A stretch of DNA of 64,000 nucleotides from Anaerococcus marasmi. GTDB lineage: Bacteria > Bacillota > Clostridia > Tissierellales > Peptoniphilaceae. Position numbers and translations under genes: made by a program. The notes beneath the pieces were generated by a model that was given only the letters and a program-made list of their open reading frames with translations, had not been told where the DNA came from and searched no databases. Positions 54,159-62,132 of this stretch are shown here, one piece after another. The stretch lies in assembly GCF_900290195.1 (NCBI RefSeq), contig NZ_OLMF01000004.1, positions 1,415,501 to 1,479,500 on the forward strand. Reading direction: 5' to 3'. Every line of letters starts with the position of its first letter. Positions within the stretch are counted from its first letter, which is position 1.

Positions 54159-54975
54159 TCAAAAAGGCGGAGTAGGAAAAACTACTAGCGTAGTAAATCT
54201 TTCGGTAGCCTTGGTAAAAGAAGGAAAAAAAGTCCTTGTAATAGATATGGATCCTCAGGCCAATACAACCACAGGATTGGGGGTTGATAAAGAGGGAGAT
54301 TCAGTTTATGACTTATTTAATGAGATTTTAGATGGTAAGAATGAAAAAGAAGAGAATGAAGAATTAGAAGAAAACGAAGAAGATAAAAAAACTATACCAG
54401 AAGATAAAAAGAGAATTGATTTTTCTAAATATATAAAAGAAACTGAATCAGGAGTACTTCTTATTAATTCCGAGTCTTCTCTATCAGGTCTTGAAGTTGA
54501 GCTTGTAAATCTAGATCCAGTTTCAAGGACAGAAGTCTTAAAGGAAATAATAGGAAAGCTAGAGGAAGAGTATGACTTCATATTAATCGATTGTCCGCCA
54601 AGTTTGGGACTTCTATCAATCAATGCTCTTGTTGCTAGTGACTCTATAATAATTCCTATTCAGACAGAATATTACGCCCTAGAAGGAGTAAGTGAATTGA
54701 TGAATACTTACAAGCTAGTCAAGGATTCCTTAAATAAGGATCTTGAGATAGAAGGGGTACTTTTAACTATGTTCGATAAGAGGACAAATTTATCCTATGA
54801 AGTAGTAGAAGAAGTTAAATCATATTTTAAAAACAAGGTATTTAAGACGATGATTCCAAGAAATGTAAGACTCGCTGAGGCTCCTTCATACGGTAAGTCT
54901 GTCTTAGAATATGAAGAAAGGTCAAAGGGTGCGACAGCTTATAAAATGCTCGCCCAAGAATTGATAGGTGAATAA
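54139..54975 (+). CDS. parA: Chromosome-partitioning ATPase ParA (Soj)
   Basis: Walker-type ATPase for chromosome segregation and initiation control, 278 residues; Soj is usually about 253. The deviant Walker A is FNQKGGVGKTTSVVNL (7-22), Walker A' VIDMDPQANTTTGLG, Walker B LIDCPPSLGLLSINAL. Residues about 69-99 form an extra, very acidic stretch rich in E, N and K, inserted after the VYDLF segment. The ATG lies inside the end of cinA. parB follows after one base. Confidence 0.95.
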   Translation: MIVSIFNQKGGVGKTTSVVNLSVALVKEGKKVLVIDMDPQANTTTGLGVDKEGDSVYDLFNEILDGKNEKEENEELEENEEDKKTIPEDKKRIDFSKYIKETESGVLLINSESSLSGLEVELVNLDPVSRTEVLKEIIGKLEEEYDFILIDCPPSLGLLSINALVASDSIIIPIQTEYYALEGVSELMNTYKLVKDSLNKDLEIEGVLLTMFDKRTNLSYEVVEEVKSYFKNKVFKTMIPRNVRLAEAPSYGKSVLEYEERSKGATAYKMLAQELIGE

Positions 54976-54976
54976 G

Positions 54977-55819
54977 ATGACAGGAAGAAAAACCTTAGGC
55001 AGAGGCCTATCGGCTCTCATACCTGAAGTGGAAGAAGATATAACAAGCATAGAAAAAATAGATATAGATTTGATAGAAGCCAGGCGTGATCAGCCTAGGA
55101 AAAATTTTGAAAATATTGAAGAACTTGCTGAGTCCATAAAAGAATACGGCCTCCTAAATCCTATTGTATTAAGTAAAAATAATGGTAAATACGAAATAAT
55201 AGCAGGTGAGAGAAGGTATAGGGCAAGTATCAAGGCTGGACTTAAGAAAATCGACGCTATAGTTAGGAATTTCGATCAAAAGGATATTGATATCCTCTCC
55301 TTAGTAGAAAATATTCAAAGAGAGGATCTAAGTGCACTTGAGGAGGCAGAAGCTTATAAGAAGCTCATTGATGATTTTTCCATGACCCAGGAAGAAATAG
55401 CAAAGTCTATGGGTAAATCTAGATCTTATATAGCGAACTCTGTAAGACTACTAAAGTTAAACAAGGATGAAACGGAAGCCTTGGCTGATAGGAAAATTTC
55501 TGCTTCTCAAGCTAGGACCCTCCTATCTATAAAGGATCAAGATGAACGAAAGAAAGCTCTCGATGGTTTTATAAACAAAAAATTAAATGTAAGAGACGCA
55601 GAAAAAATTAAAAATAAGGGGAAAAGAAAGGAAAAAGCAGATGGTCTGAGTGACATAGACAAGATTCTTTTAGAGGATTATGAAGAAAAGTTTATGGAAA
55701 AAGTAGGCTCTAAGGTAAAAATAGACAAAACTGGCAAGACCTACAAATTGATAATAGATTGTTTCACAGTTGATGATATAGAAAACATTTATTGGAGACT
55801 AGGCGATGAAGATAGTTGA
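54977..55819 (+). CDS. parB: Chromosome-partitioning protein ParB (Spo0J)
   Basis: Centromere-binding CTPase of 280 residues. The N-terminal GRGLSALIPE is typical; the CTP-binding segments are ENIEELAESIKEYGLLNPIVL and IAGERRYRASIKAG; the HTH is DFSMTQEEIAKSMGKSRSYIANSVRLLKL. The start is the ATG at 54977, five bases after AGGTGA; a GTG three codons earlier would overlap parA. It would bind the five parS-like sites found between 46.4 and 56 kb. It overlaps the next gene by 14 bases. Confidence 0.96.
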   Translation: MTGRKTLGRGLSALIPEVEEDITSIEKIDIDLIEARRDQPRKNFENIEELAESIKEYGLLNPIVLSKNNGKYEIIAGERRYRASIKAGLKKIDAIVRNFDQKDIDILSLVENIQREDLSALEEAEAYKKLIDDFSMTQEEIAKSMGKSRSYIANSVRLLKLNKDETEALADRKISASQARTLLSIKDQDERKKALDGFINKKLNVRDAEKIKNKGKRKEKADGLSDIDKILLEDYEEKFMEKVGSKVKIDKTGKTYKLIIDCFTVDDIENIYWRLGDEDS

Positions 55820-56318
55820 CATGAGTGTAGAAAGGCTCCTTACAGAGATCAAAAATATGAGACCGAACCCAGGAGGAGGAGCTGTTGTAATACTTGTGGC
55901 TAATATGGCAGTCAATCTCATTAATATGATGGGAGATGTTTCATGTGAAACATATATTAGTGAAAGGCTTACAGAACTTATTCAAGAAGATGTTGACGCA
56001 ACCAAGAAATTAATAGCTGAGATAAAGAAAAAGAACTTTGAAGAAAAATACTTTATTGAAGCGGCCAGACCTCAAATCGAGATGGTGGATATTTCTCTTA
56101 AGGCCTTAGAACAATTTTCCGATATTCTTCTTAGGGGAAAGAATCTATCTGATGGTATTATAGCAAACAGTCTTTTAAAAGAAGCTATAAGATCTGCCAT
56201 GCCTACTATTGAAGTTAATCTTAAATATACAGAAGAGATTTATGATTATGACTATTTTTTAGAAAAGTGTGAGAATTTGTATCAAAAAAATGTTGAAATT
56301 ATCGAAGGAAGGAAATAA
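55806..56318 (+). CDS. Cyclodeaminase/cyclohydrolase (FTCD_C)-like protein
   Basis: Helical protein of 170 residues resembling the cyclodeaminase domain of formiminotransferase-cyclodeaminase (FTCD_C, PF04961). The glycine-rich motif RPNPGGGAVVILVANMAVNLINMMG (about 19-43) is the family's hallmark, and the distribution of helices fits. It is shorter than the roughly 205-residue stand-alone enzymes. In folate metabolism the domain releases ammonia from 5-formimino-THF. Position after parB is unusual for a folate gene, though the parB-FTCD_C-DUF4446 order suggests a fixed operon. A parS-like site lies inside. Confidence 0.75.
   Translation: MKIVDMSVERLLTEIKNMRPNPGGGAVVILVANMAVNLINMMGDVSCETYISERLTELIQEDVDATKKLIAEIKKKNFEEKYFIEAARPQIEMVDISLKALEQFSDILLRGKNLSDGIIANSLLKEAIRSAMPTIEVNLKYTEEIYDYDYFLEKCENLYQKNVEIIEGRK
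55937..55952. promoter_or_regulatory. parS-like site 5
   Basis: TGTTTCATGTGAAACA, identical to site 2, inside the gene after parB. Confidence 0.8.
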
Positions 56319-56785
56319 TGACAGGAGTATTTATAGGGATATTATTCGTCTTAGTTGTGGTTGAATTTGCCTTTATTATGTCGATGAATAATAGGATAAG
56401 AAGGCAAAAGCAAAGGTATGACCACCTTTTAAGAGGAAATAACACAGATGTTAACTTAGAAGAACTTTTAGTTTCAATCAATGAAAGAATAGAAAATTCT
56501 AATAAGGAAATTAGAACAATAGATCAAAGGGCAATCGAAGCTAAAGATACTACTATGGGTGCCGTAAGCAATATGGCTGTGGTAAGCTTCGATGCTTTCG
56601 ATGGACAGACTGGAAGTTTATCTTTTAGCCTATGTTTGCTTGATAATTTTCATAATGGTATAGTTCTGACCAGTCTTTATTCAAACGAAGGCTCCACAGT
56701 TTACCTTAAGGAAATTGTTAACGGAGCAAGCGAAAAGGACCTAGCCACTAATGAGCTAGAAGCTTTAAATAAAGCAAAAAGTTAA
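56318..56785 (+). CDS. DUF4446 family protein
   Basis: Membrane-anchored protein of 155 residues. One N-terminal transmembrane helix (3-22), a basic and helical stretch (about 24-65), then a globular domain with VVSFDAFDGQTGSLSFSLCLLDNFHNGIVLTSLY, which is the DUF4446 signature. The function of the family is unknown; it commonly follows parAB in Clostridia. The ATG overlaps the preceding stop codon and has AAGGAAGGAAA upstream. Confidence 0.88.
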   Translation: MTGVFIGILFVLVVVEFAFIMSMNNRIRRQKQRYDHLLRGNNTDVNLEELLVSINERIENSNKEIRTIDQRAIEAKDTTMGAVSNMAVVSFDAFDGQTGSLSFSLCLLDNFHNGIVLTSLYSNEGSTVYLKEIVNGASEKDLATNELEALNKAKS

Positions 56786-56804
56786 TAAAATAACTAAGCT
56801 TACG

Positions 56805-56832
56805 TTTGAAATTTAATGGGTATAGTTATAAT
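56805..56832 (+). promoter_or_regulatory. Promoter of pta
   Basis: TTTGAA (56805-56810) and TATAAT (56827-56832) are 16 bp apart, 25 bp upstream of the pta start. Confidence 0.6.
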
Positions 56833-56857
56833 ATAGAAACAAAAATAGGAGGACTAA

Positions 56858-57841
56858 ATGCCAAAAGGTATACTAGAAAATGCAAGAAAGACCATAGAAG
56901 GTAAGAATTTAAAAATCGTTTTACCAGAAGGTAGCGATCCAAGAGTTCTAGCTGCTGCTTTAAGACATAAGGAAGAAGGACTTCTTACACCAATAGTTTT
57001 GGGAGATCAAGGAGAAATCCAAAAAACTGCTGATAAAGAAGGTCTAAAACTTGGAGATTTACAAATCATAAACCCACAATACTTCGAAGATTTCGATAAA
57101 TTAGTTGATGTTTTCGTTGAAGTAAGAAAAGGTAAGACTTCAAAAGAAGAAGCTGAATTCTTACTTAGAACAAATGTAAACTATTTCGGAGTTTTGTTAG
57201 TTAAGGCAGGCTATGCCGACGGAATGGTATCTGGTGCGGTTCATACTACAGGAGATACTATTAGACCAGCCCTTCAAATTATTAGAACAAAACCTGGTGT
57301 AAATAGAGTATCAGGCGTTATGGTAATGATTGGACCAGATGGAAACCAATTGGTATTTGCAGATACAGCTGTAAATATTACTCTAGAATCTGATGAGCTT
57401 GCAGAAGTAGCAGTTGAAACTGCAAAAAGTGCTGAATCTTTTGGTATGGACCCATATGTAGCATTATTATCATTTTCAACTCACGGTTCAGCTCACCACG
57501 ATCTAGCTACAAAGGTAGCTAAGGCTAAACAAAGAGCTTTAGAGCTTGATCCAGACCTAAGGGTTGAAGGTGAAATCCAATTCGATGCAGCAATCGATCC
57601 AAAAACAGCAGCTCAAAAGGCTCCAAAATCTGAAGTAGCTGGTAAGTGTAATGTATTCATCTTCCCAGATCTACAAGCAGGAAATATTGGATATAAGATA
57701 GCACAAAGACTTGGTGGATACAAGGCATTAGGTCCAATACTACAAGGTCTTAACGCACCAGTAAACGACCTTTCAAGAGGTTGTTCTGAAGAAGACGTGT
57801 ACGAAATAGCAATTATTACAGCATCCCAAGCTTTAAATTAA
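56858..57841 (+). CDS. pta: Phosphate acetyltransferase
   Basis: Converts acetyl-CoA and phosphate to acetyl phosphate and CoA; 327 residues, the short form usual in Firmicutes. The PTA_PTB signature is seen in KIVLPEGSDPRVLAAALRHKEEGL near the start, AGYADGMVSGAVHTTGDTIRPALQII near 120, and VFIFPDLQAGNIGYKIAQRLGG near the end. No acetate kinase gene follows, so it must be elsewhere. It has its own promoter and terminator, and AGGAGG six bases before the ATG. Confidence 0.96.
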   Translation: MPKGILENARKTIEGKNLKIVLPEGSDPRVLAAALRHKEEGLLTPIVLGDQGEIQKTADKEGLKLGDLQIINPQYFEDFDKLVDVFVEVRKGKTSKEEAEFLLRTNVNYFGVLLVKAGYADGMVSGAVHTTGDTIRPALQIIRTKPGVNRVSGVMVMIGPDGNQLVFADTAVNITLESDELAEVAVETAKSAESFGMDPYVALLSFSTHGSAHHDLATKVAKAKQRALELDPDLRVEGEIQFDAAIDPKTAAQKAPKSEVAGKCNVFIFPDLQAGNIGYKIAQRLGGYKALGPILQGLNAPVNDLSRGCSEEDVYEIAIITASQALN

Positions 57842-57853
57842 TAGGCTATTATG

Positions 57854-57894
57854 AAGAAGAGACAGTCGTTTGATTGCCTCTTTTTCTTTTAAAA
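57854..57894 (+). terminator. Terminator after pta
   Basis: Imperfect hairpin with AAGAG/CTCTT outer pairs and CA-TC/GA-TG inner pairs (about 57857-57882) followed by TTTTTC. Confidence 0.65.
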
Positions 57895-57902
57895 AAAATG
57901 AG

Positions 57903-59294
57903 GTGAGTAATATATTTTTTGAAGAAATAAAAAATAATGCGAAGGCAGTCGTTCCATTAGCCCTTCTAGTTTTAATCCTTAACTTCTTTGTAGGAGTAGA
58001 GAGTAAATTACTAGTTAATTTTCTTTTGGGATGTGCTGGCGTAATTTTGGGACTAGCGGTATTCTTGACAGGCGTGGAGATGTCTATATCAAAAACAGGA
58101 ACAATGATGGGAGAGTTTCTCGCAAGATTTAATTCTATTATTGCAGTCATTATTTTTGGTGTATTTATTGGATTTATAATATCTGTTGCAGAACCGGATC
58201 TTTTGATACTTGCCAATGAAATAACCAGTGCAGTTGGACTTTCTCCTCAAGTTATAGTTATGATAATTTCCCTTGGTGTTGGGATTATGATTTCTATTGG
58301 GCTTTTCAGAATATTTAAGGAGATTAAACTATCGAGCTTAATGATATGGATATATTCTCTTATATTTGTATTGATGATATTTGCTGATAACTTTGGCCAT
58401 GCCATCGCTTTTGACGCATCAGGGGCTACTACAGGAGCAATGACCACCCCCTTTATCATATCCTTGGGACTAGGGGTTAGCTCCCTAAAGGGTGATATGT
58501 CAGAAGACGATTCATTTGGACTTGTAGGGATTGCTTCAGCTGGACCCATTATAGCAGGAATTTTGATGAGTTTATCAATTGGAAATACAAATGTGGAAAT
58601 TGCAGAAGCAGGGCACAGCTCAGCCTTACTAAGCGGAATTACCAACGCTTCCTTTGCTATAATTCCAATTACTCTTGTATTTTACCTAATGAACTATAAA
58701 TATTTTAAGATTAGTAAAGAAGAAATTAAGGAAATATCTATAGGACTAATTTATAGCTACATAGGACTAATACTCTTTCTAACATCTGTTGAGGGAGGAT
58801 TTATGGAGCTTGCAAGAGTTATGGGAAAAGCCCTATCTGATTCAAAACTCCTTCCACTAATAGCCTTTGTATTGGGTCTTTTGGTAGTTCTTGCAGAGCC
58901 TGCAGTAGCGGTTCTATCCGAACAGGTCGAAGATGTTACGGGAGGTTCTATTCCTAGAAAGCTTATCCTAAGAGCCCTATCCATAGGAGTAGCCTTTGCA
59001 GTGATGCTTGCTATCTTTAGAATCAAAATCGAAGGATTTGCTCTTTGGATGGTCATAGTACCAGGGTTTTTGATATCCTTAATCCTTTCCAGGAAAGTTC
59101 CTAAAATCTTTGTAGGAATAGCTTTTGACTCAGGGGGAGTGGCATCAGGACCAATGACAGCGACCTTTATCCTAGCCTTCTGCCAAGGAGTTGCTGGAAA
59201 TATAGCTGATGGCTTCGGAGTAATAGCCTTTGTAGCTATGATGCCTGTAATAACTATAATGATATTAGGAGCTTTATTTAAGGGAGAAAGATGA
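57903..59294 (+). CDS. DUF1538 family membrane protein
   Basis: Polytopic membrane protein of about 463 residues with two DUF1538 repeats: the first with FLTGVEMSISKTGTMMGEFLA, SVAEPDLLILANEITSAVG and DNFGHAIAFDASGATTGAMTTPFI, the second with LVVLAEPAVAVLSEQVEDVTGG and GIAFDSGGVASGPMTATFILAF. The duplicated AEPxxxxL and F-D-S/A-G-G/A-x-T/A-x-G motifs look like a transporter with inverted or repeated halves. The start is uncertain: an in-frame TTG at 57870 lies in the pta terminator, GTG at 57903 has little upstream, and GAGGTGAG at 57900-57907 could serve a rarer start just after. The PII-like gene overlaps its stop codon. Confidence 0.85.
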   Translation: MSNIFFEEIKNNAKAVVPLALLVLILNFFVGVESKLLVNFLLGCAGVILGLAVFLTGVEMSISKTGTMMGEFLARFNSIIAVIIFGVFIGFIISVAEPDLLILANEITSAVGLSPQVIVMIISLGVGIMISIGLFRIFKEIKLSSLMIWIYSLIFVLMIFADNFGHAIAFDASGATTGAMTTPFIISLGLGVSSLKGDMSEDDSFGLVGIASAGPIIAGILMSLSIGNTNVEIAEAGHSSALLSGITNASFAIIPITLVFYLMNYKYFKISKEEIKEISIGLIYSYIGLILFLTSVEGGFMELARVMGKALSDSKLLPLIAFVLGLLVVLAEPAVAVLSEQVEDVTGGSIPRKLILRALSIGVAFAVMLAIFRIKIEGFALWMVIVPGFLISLILSRKVPKIFVGIAFDSGGVASGPMTATFILAFCQGVAGNIADGFGVIAFVAMMPVITIMILGALFKGER

Positions 59295-59893
59295 TGCAAT
59301 ATATAAGAATAATTTTACCGAGGGGTAAAGGAAGCCATTTCATGAAAGTTCTAAAAGATGAAGGAGCCTTTGGAATATCCTGCTTTTATGGAGAAGGAGC
59401 TGCCCCTAATGAAATTTTGAGCAAACTTCACATAGACAAGACAAAAAAAGAAATAGTAACAGCCTTATTCGATGAGAAGAAAACAGACGTTTTATTTGAT
59501 AAAATTAAAGATAAATTAAAAGATGTAAATACAGGTATTGCTTTTGCAACGTCGCTTGACAGAAAGGATTATATGATGGATTATGTATGTCTATATGTAA
59601 TAGTAGATAGACACGAGGGTCAAAGAGCAGTCCATATCGCCCAAGATAACGGAGCGCGTGGAGCAACTCTTGTCCATGGGAGAGGATCTGCAGAAAATGT
59701 TAAAAGCCCTATATTTTTGAATATGAATATAGAACCTGAAAAAGATATAGTAATAATGCTAATAAAAAAAGAATTAGAAGATACTATTAGGGGTAAGATA
59801 TATAAGGAGATGGAGCTTGACAAGGAAGGAAAGGGAATAATATATTCTCTACCTGTAAGTGAAGTTTCAGGATTAGTAGAACAAAGGAGATAA
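59291..59893 (+). CDS. Tandem PII-like signal protein
   Basis: Soluble protein of 200 residues made of two PII-like units. The second (about 97-195) has GARGATLVHGRGSAE, typical of GlnB-type T-loop bases, and EKDIVIMLIKKELEDTIRGKIYKEM. The first (about 1-92) shows the same fold order with GISCFYGEGAAP and EIVTALFDEKKTDVLFDKIKDKL. Classical PII proteins are single units of about 112 residues forming trimers. Translational coupling to the DUF1538 gene suggests it regulates that membrane protein, as PII proteins regulate AmtB; the ligand is unknown. Confidence 0.82.
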   Translation: MMQYIRIILPRGKGSHFMKVLKDEGAFGISCFYGEGAAPNEILSKLHIDKTKKEIVTALFDEKKTDVLFDKIKDKLKDVNTGIAFATSLDRKDYMMDYVCLYVIVDRHEGQRAVHIAQDNGARGATLVHGRGSAENVKSPIFLNMNIEPEKDIVIMLIKKELEDTIRGKIYKEMELDKEGKGIIYSLPVSEVSGLVEQRR

Positions 59894-59894
59894 T

Positions 59895-60197
59895 ATGAAA
59901 AGATTAAACTCTAATGAATTTAGAACAGAAGTAGAAAACGGAAAGGGTCTAATGCTTGTAGACTTTTCAGCTACATGGTGTGGACCATGTAAGATGCAAG
60001 GACCAGTTCTCGAGGGACTTGAGAGTGATTATACAATATATAACGTAGACGTCGATGAGTCAGAAGATATAGCAGGCCAATACAATGTAAATGCTGTTCC
60101 TTCTCTTATGATTTTCAAAGATGGAGTCCTAAAAGATACCCTAGTAGGCTTCCAATCTAGAGAAGTTATAGTAGAAAAAATGGAACAATATAAGTGA
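59895..60197 (+). CDS. trxA: Thioredoxin
   Basis: Small disulfide reductant of 100 residues with the active site ATWCGPCKM (near 29-37), the DVDE segment, and the cis-proline loop NAVPSLMIF. It lies just upstream of, and shares one base with, a thioredoxin-reductase-like gene, and follows the PII-like gene by one base. AAAGGAG precedes the ATG. It is the short, ordinary form; no signal peptide. Confidence 0.95.
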   Translation: MKRLNSNEFRTEVENGKGLMLVDFSATWCGPCKMQGPVLEGLESDYTIYNVDVDESEDIAGQYNVNAVPSLMIFKDGVLKDTLVGFQSREVIVEKMEQYK

Positions 60198-61060
60198 TGA
60201 GATATGATCTAGCAATAATCGGCGCAGGTCCAGCAGGGCTTAGCGCCGCTTTAAATGCAAAAATTAGAAACAAGTCTGTAATAATCTTTGGAAAGGACTC
60301 TCCTAAGCTTACTAAAACAGAATCCATTAAAAACTATCTAGGCTTTAGGGATATAAGAGGAAGTGAGCTAAACAAAAGATTCAAGGACTCTCTTAAAGAT
60401 TATGAAATAAATTTTAGTAATGACAGGATACAAACTGTCTATGCCATGGGAGACTACCATGCTCTTATGCTTAAGTCAGGAGAGATGGTTGAATCAACTG
60501 CTGTGATAGTAGCAACAGGTATGGATCAAACAAAGGATCTAGCAGGAGAAGAGGAATTTTTTGCTAAGGGGGTAAGCTATTGTGCAACCTGTGATGCAGC
60601 CTTATATAAGGGAAAGGAAGTAGTTCTTATAGGCTATAATGAAGAAAGTGTTGAGGAAGCAAATTTTACGGCAGAAATAGTAGATAAGCTTAGCTTTGTC
60701 AATATGTATAAGGATGATATCGACCTAGACCCTTCTATAAATCTAATAGAAGGAGAAGTTCCTCTAGGATTTACTGGAGATGATAGGGCAAAAGTTTTGG
60801 AATTTAAGTCTGGTAAAAAGATAGAGGCAGACGGATTTTTCATCATAAAAGATTCGTCCAAGGCCCAAAGACTAGTTCCATCTCTAAAGATGAAGGATAA
60901 TCACATAGATGTAGACTCTAATATGGCAACTAATATAGCTGGTCTCTTCGCAGCAGGAGATGTTACAGGAAGTCCATATCAAATAATGAAGGCAGTTGGT
61001 CAAGGGCAAATTGCAAGCCTAGAAGCAGTAAGGTATATTACAAAAATAAAGTCTAAATAG
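60197..61060 (+). CDS. Thioredoxin-reductase-like flavoprotein without NADPH motifs (FFTR-like)
   Basis: FAD-dependent disulfide reductase of 287 residues. The FAD fold is IIGAGPAGLSAAL (7-19), the redox-active pair is CATC (129-132), and FAAGDVTGSPYQIMKAVGQG is near the C-terminus. The NADPH domain lacks the usual GGGxSA and HRRxxxR motifs: LIGYNEESVEEANF stands where GGGDSAVEEA is expected, and no HRR motif follows. This pattern is the one described for ferredoxin-dependent flavin thioredoxin reductase (FFTR) of clostridia, or the related DFTR group. Pairing with thioredoxin supports this. The start ATG overlaps the thioredoxin stop by one base. Confidence 0.85.
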   Translation: MRYDLAIIGAGPAGLSAALNAKIRNKSVIIFGKDSPKLTKTESIKNYLGFRDIRGSELNKRFKDSLKDYEINFSNDRIQTVYAMGDYHALMLKSGEMVESTAVIVATGMDQTKDLAGEEEFFAKGVSYCATCDAALYKGKEVVLIGYNEESVEEANFTAEIVDKLSFVNMYKDDIDLDPSINLIEGEVPLGFTGDDRAKVLEFKSGKKIEADGFFIIKDSSKAQRLVPSLKMKDNHIDVDSNMATNIAGLFAAGDVTGSPYQIMKAVGQGQIASLEAVRYITKIKSK

Positions 61061-61092
61061 AAAATATTAGAAATTATAAAGAAAGGAATCCT

Positions 61093-61536
61093 ATGGTTGA
61101 AATAAAGAAATTCGAAGAACTAGAAAAAGATGAAATATACCAAATAGCCCAACTAAGAAACGATATATTTATCCATGAACAATCAATGGATATGAGAAAT
61201 CTCGATGCTATGGATTACATTGCAGATCATGCCTTTATCAAAGAAGGATATTCCTTAGTTTGTTATATGAGAATACATAAGATCGATGAAAAAAACAAAA
61301 TATATCAAATATCAAGAGTAGTAACCCACAGGGATTTCAGGGGAAAATCCCTAGCCAGAAAACTTCTTTCGGAAGTTATGGAATATATAGACAAAGAACT
61401 CGATGCCAAAGAAGTTAGAATAAATGCTCAAGTATATGTCTCTGACTATTATGCTTCCTTTGGTTTCAAAAGAGAGGGAGAAGTTTTTGATGATGGTGGA
61501 ATCGAACATATTTGGATGAAAAGGTACTATGATTAG
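61093..61536 (+). CDS. ElaA-like GNAT acetyltransferase
   Basis: Acetyltransferase of 147 residues with GNAT motifs: the ElaA-type start LYQIAQLRNDIFIHEQ-like segment (IAQLRNDIFIHEQSMDMRNLDAMD), the acetyl-CoA loop RVVTHRDFRGKSLARKLLSEV (near 75-95), and the SDYYASFGFKREGEVFDDGGIEHIWM end. The acceptor is unknown. It follows the thioredoxin reductase gene by 32 bp with a GAAAGGAAT site. It may share the transcript of the upstream redox genes. Confidence 0.88.
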   Translation: MVEIKKFEELEKDEIYQIAQLRNDIFIHEQSMDMRNLDAMDYIADHAFIKEGYSLVCYMRIHKIDEKNKIYQISRVVTHRDFRGKSLARKLLSEVMEYIDKELDAKEVRINAQVYVSDYYASFGFKREGEVFDDGGIEHIWMKRYYD

Positions 61537-61652
61537 GCCATAAATCTTCGAATTATTGAAATATGTATGAATTATATGTAAAGCATAAATAAGTTTTATT
61601 GAAAAAATTTAACTTATATGTAAAATAATAATATAGTACATTAGGAGGAGAT

Positions 61653-62132
61653 ATGGCAACAAAACATATAGATTTTTTTGAATTTAATAATTCTATATTC
61701 TCTATGATTAGAGAAATTTCACATAAAATCGATCTATTACTTCAAGATACTGCAAATGAACTAAGTATCACCCCTCTTCAGCTAAAGATGATTATTACAC
61801 TTTATTCTAATAGGGACAAGGAAGTATCTATCGGTAGCCTCGGCAAGGCCATAGGCATAACCGGAGGTAATATTTCAAATATTTGCAAGAGACTTGAAAA
61901 GCAAGGCTTTGTAAATAGGGTAAGAAGTGAAGAAGACGAGAGAGTAGTTAATGTAATGCTTACAAAAGATGGAGAAAAAGCAGCTAAAATGGTAGATGAC
62001 TACTTCCAAAAAATAAAGGAAGATATTCCGGAAGATGGAATAGATGTAAACTTACAAACCATAGTTGATGAACTAGAAGCTCTAGAATTACTGCTCGATA
62101 AATATATATATAGGAGTGGATTAGATGGCTAA
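61653..62132 (+). CDS. MarR-family transcriptional regulator
   Basis: DNA-binding regulator of 159 residues. The winged-helix domain covers about 35-110, with SITPLQLKMIITLYSNRDKEVSIGSLGKAIGITGGNISNICKRLEKQGFVNRVRSEEDERVVNVMLTKDGE showing the recognition helix and the DxR wing. The helices at each end form the dimer part. GGAGGAG precedes the ATG, and its end overlaps ftsH by eight bases, so regulator and protease are translated together. The ligand is unknown. Confidence 0.9.
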   Translation: MATKHIDFFEFNNSIFSMIREISHKIDLLLQDTANELSITPLQLKMIITLYSNRDKEVSIGSLGKAIGITGGNISNICKRLEKQGFVNRVRSEEDERVVNVMLTKDGEKAAKMVDDYFQKIKEDIPEDGIDVNLQTIVDELEALELLLDKYIYRSGLDG

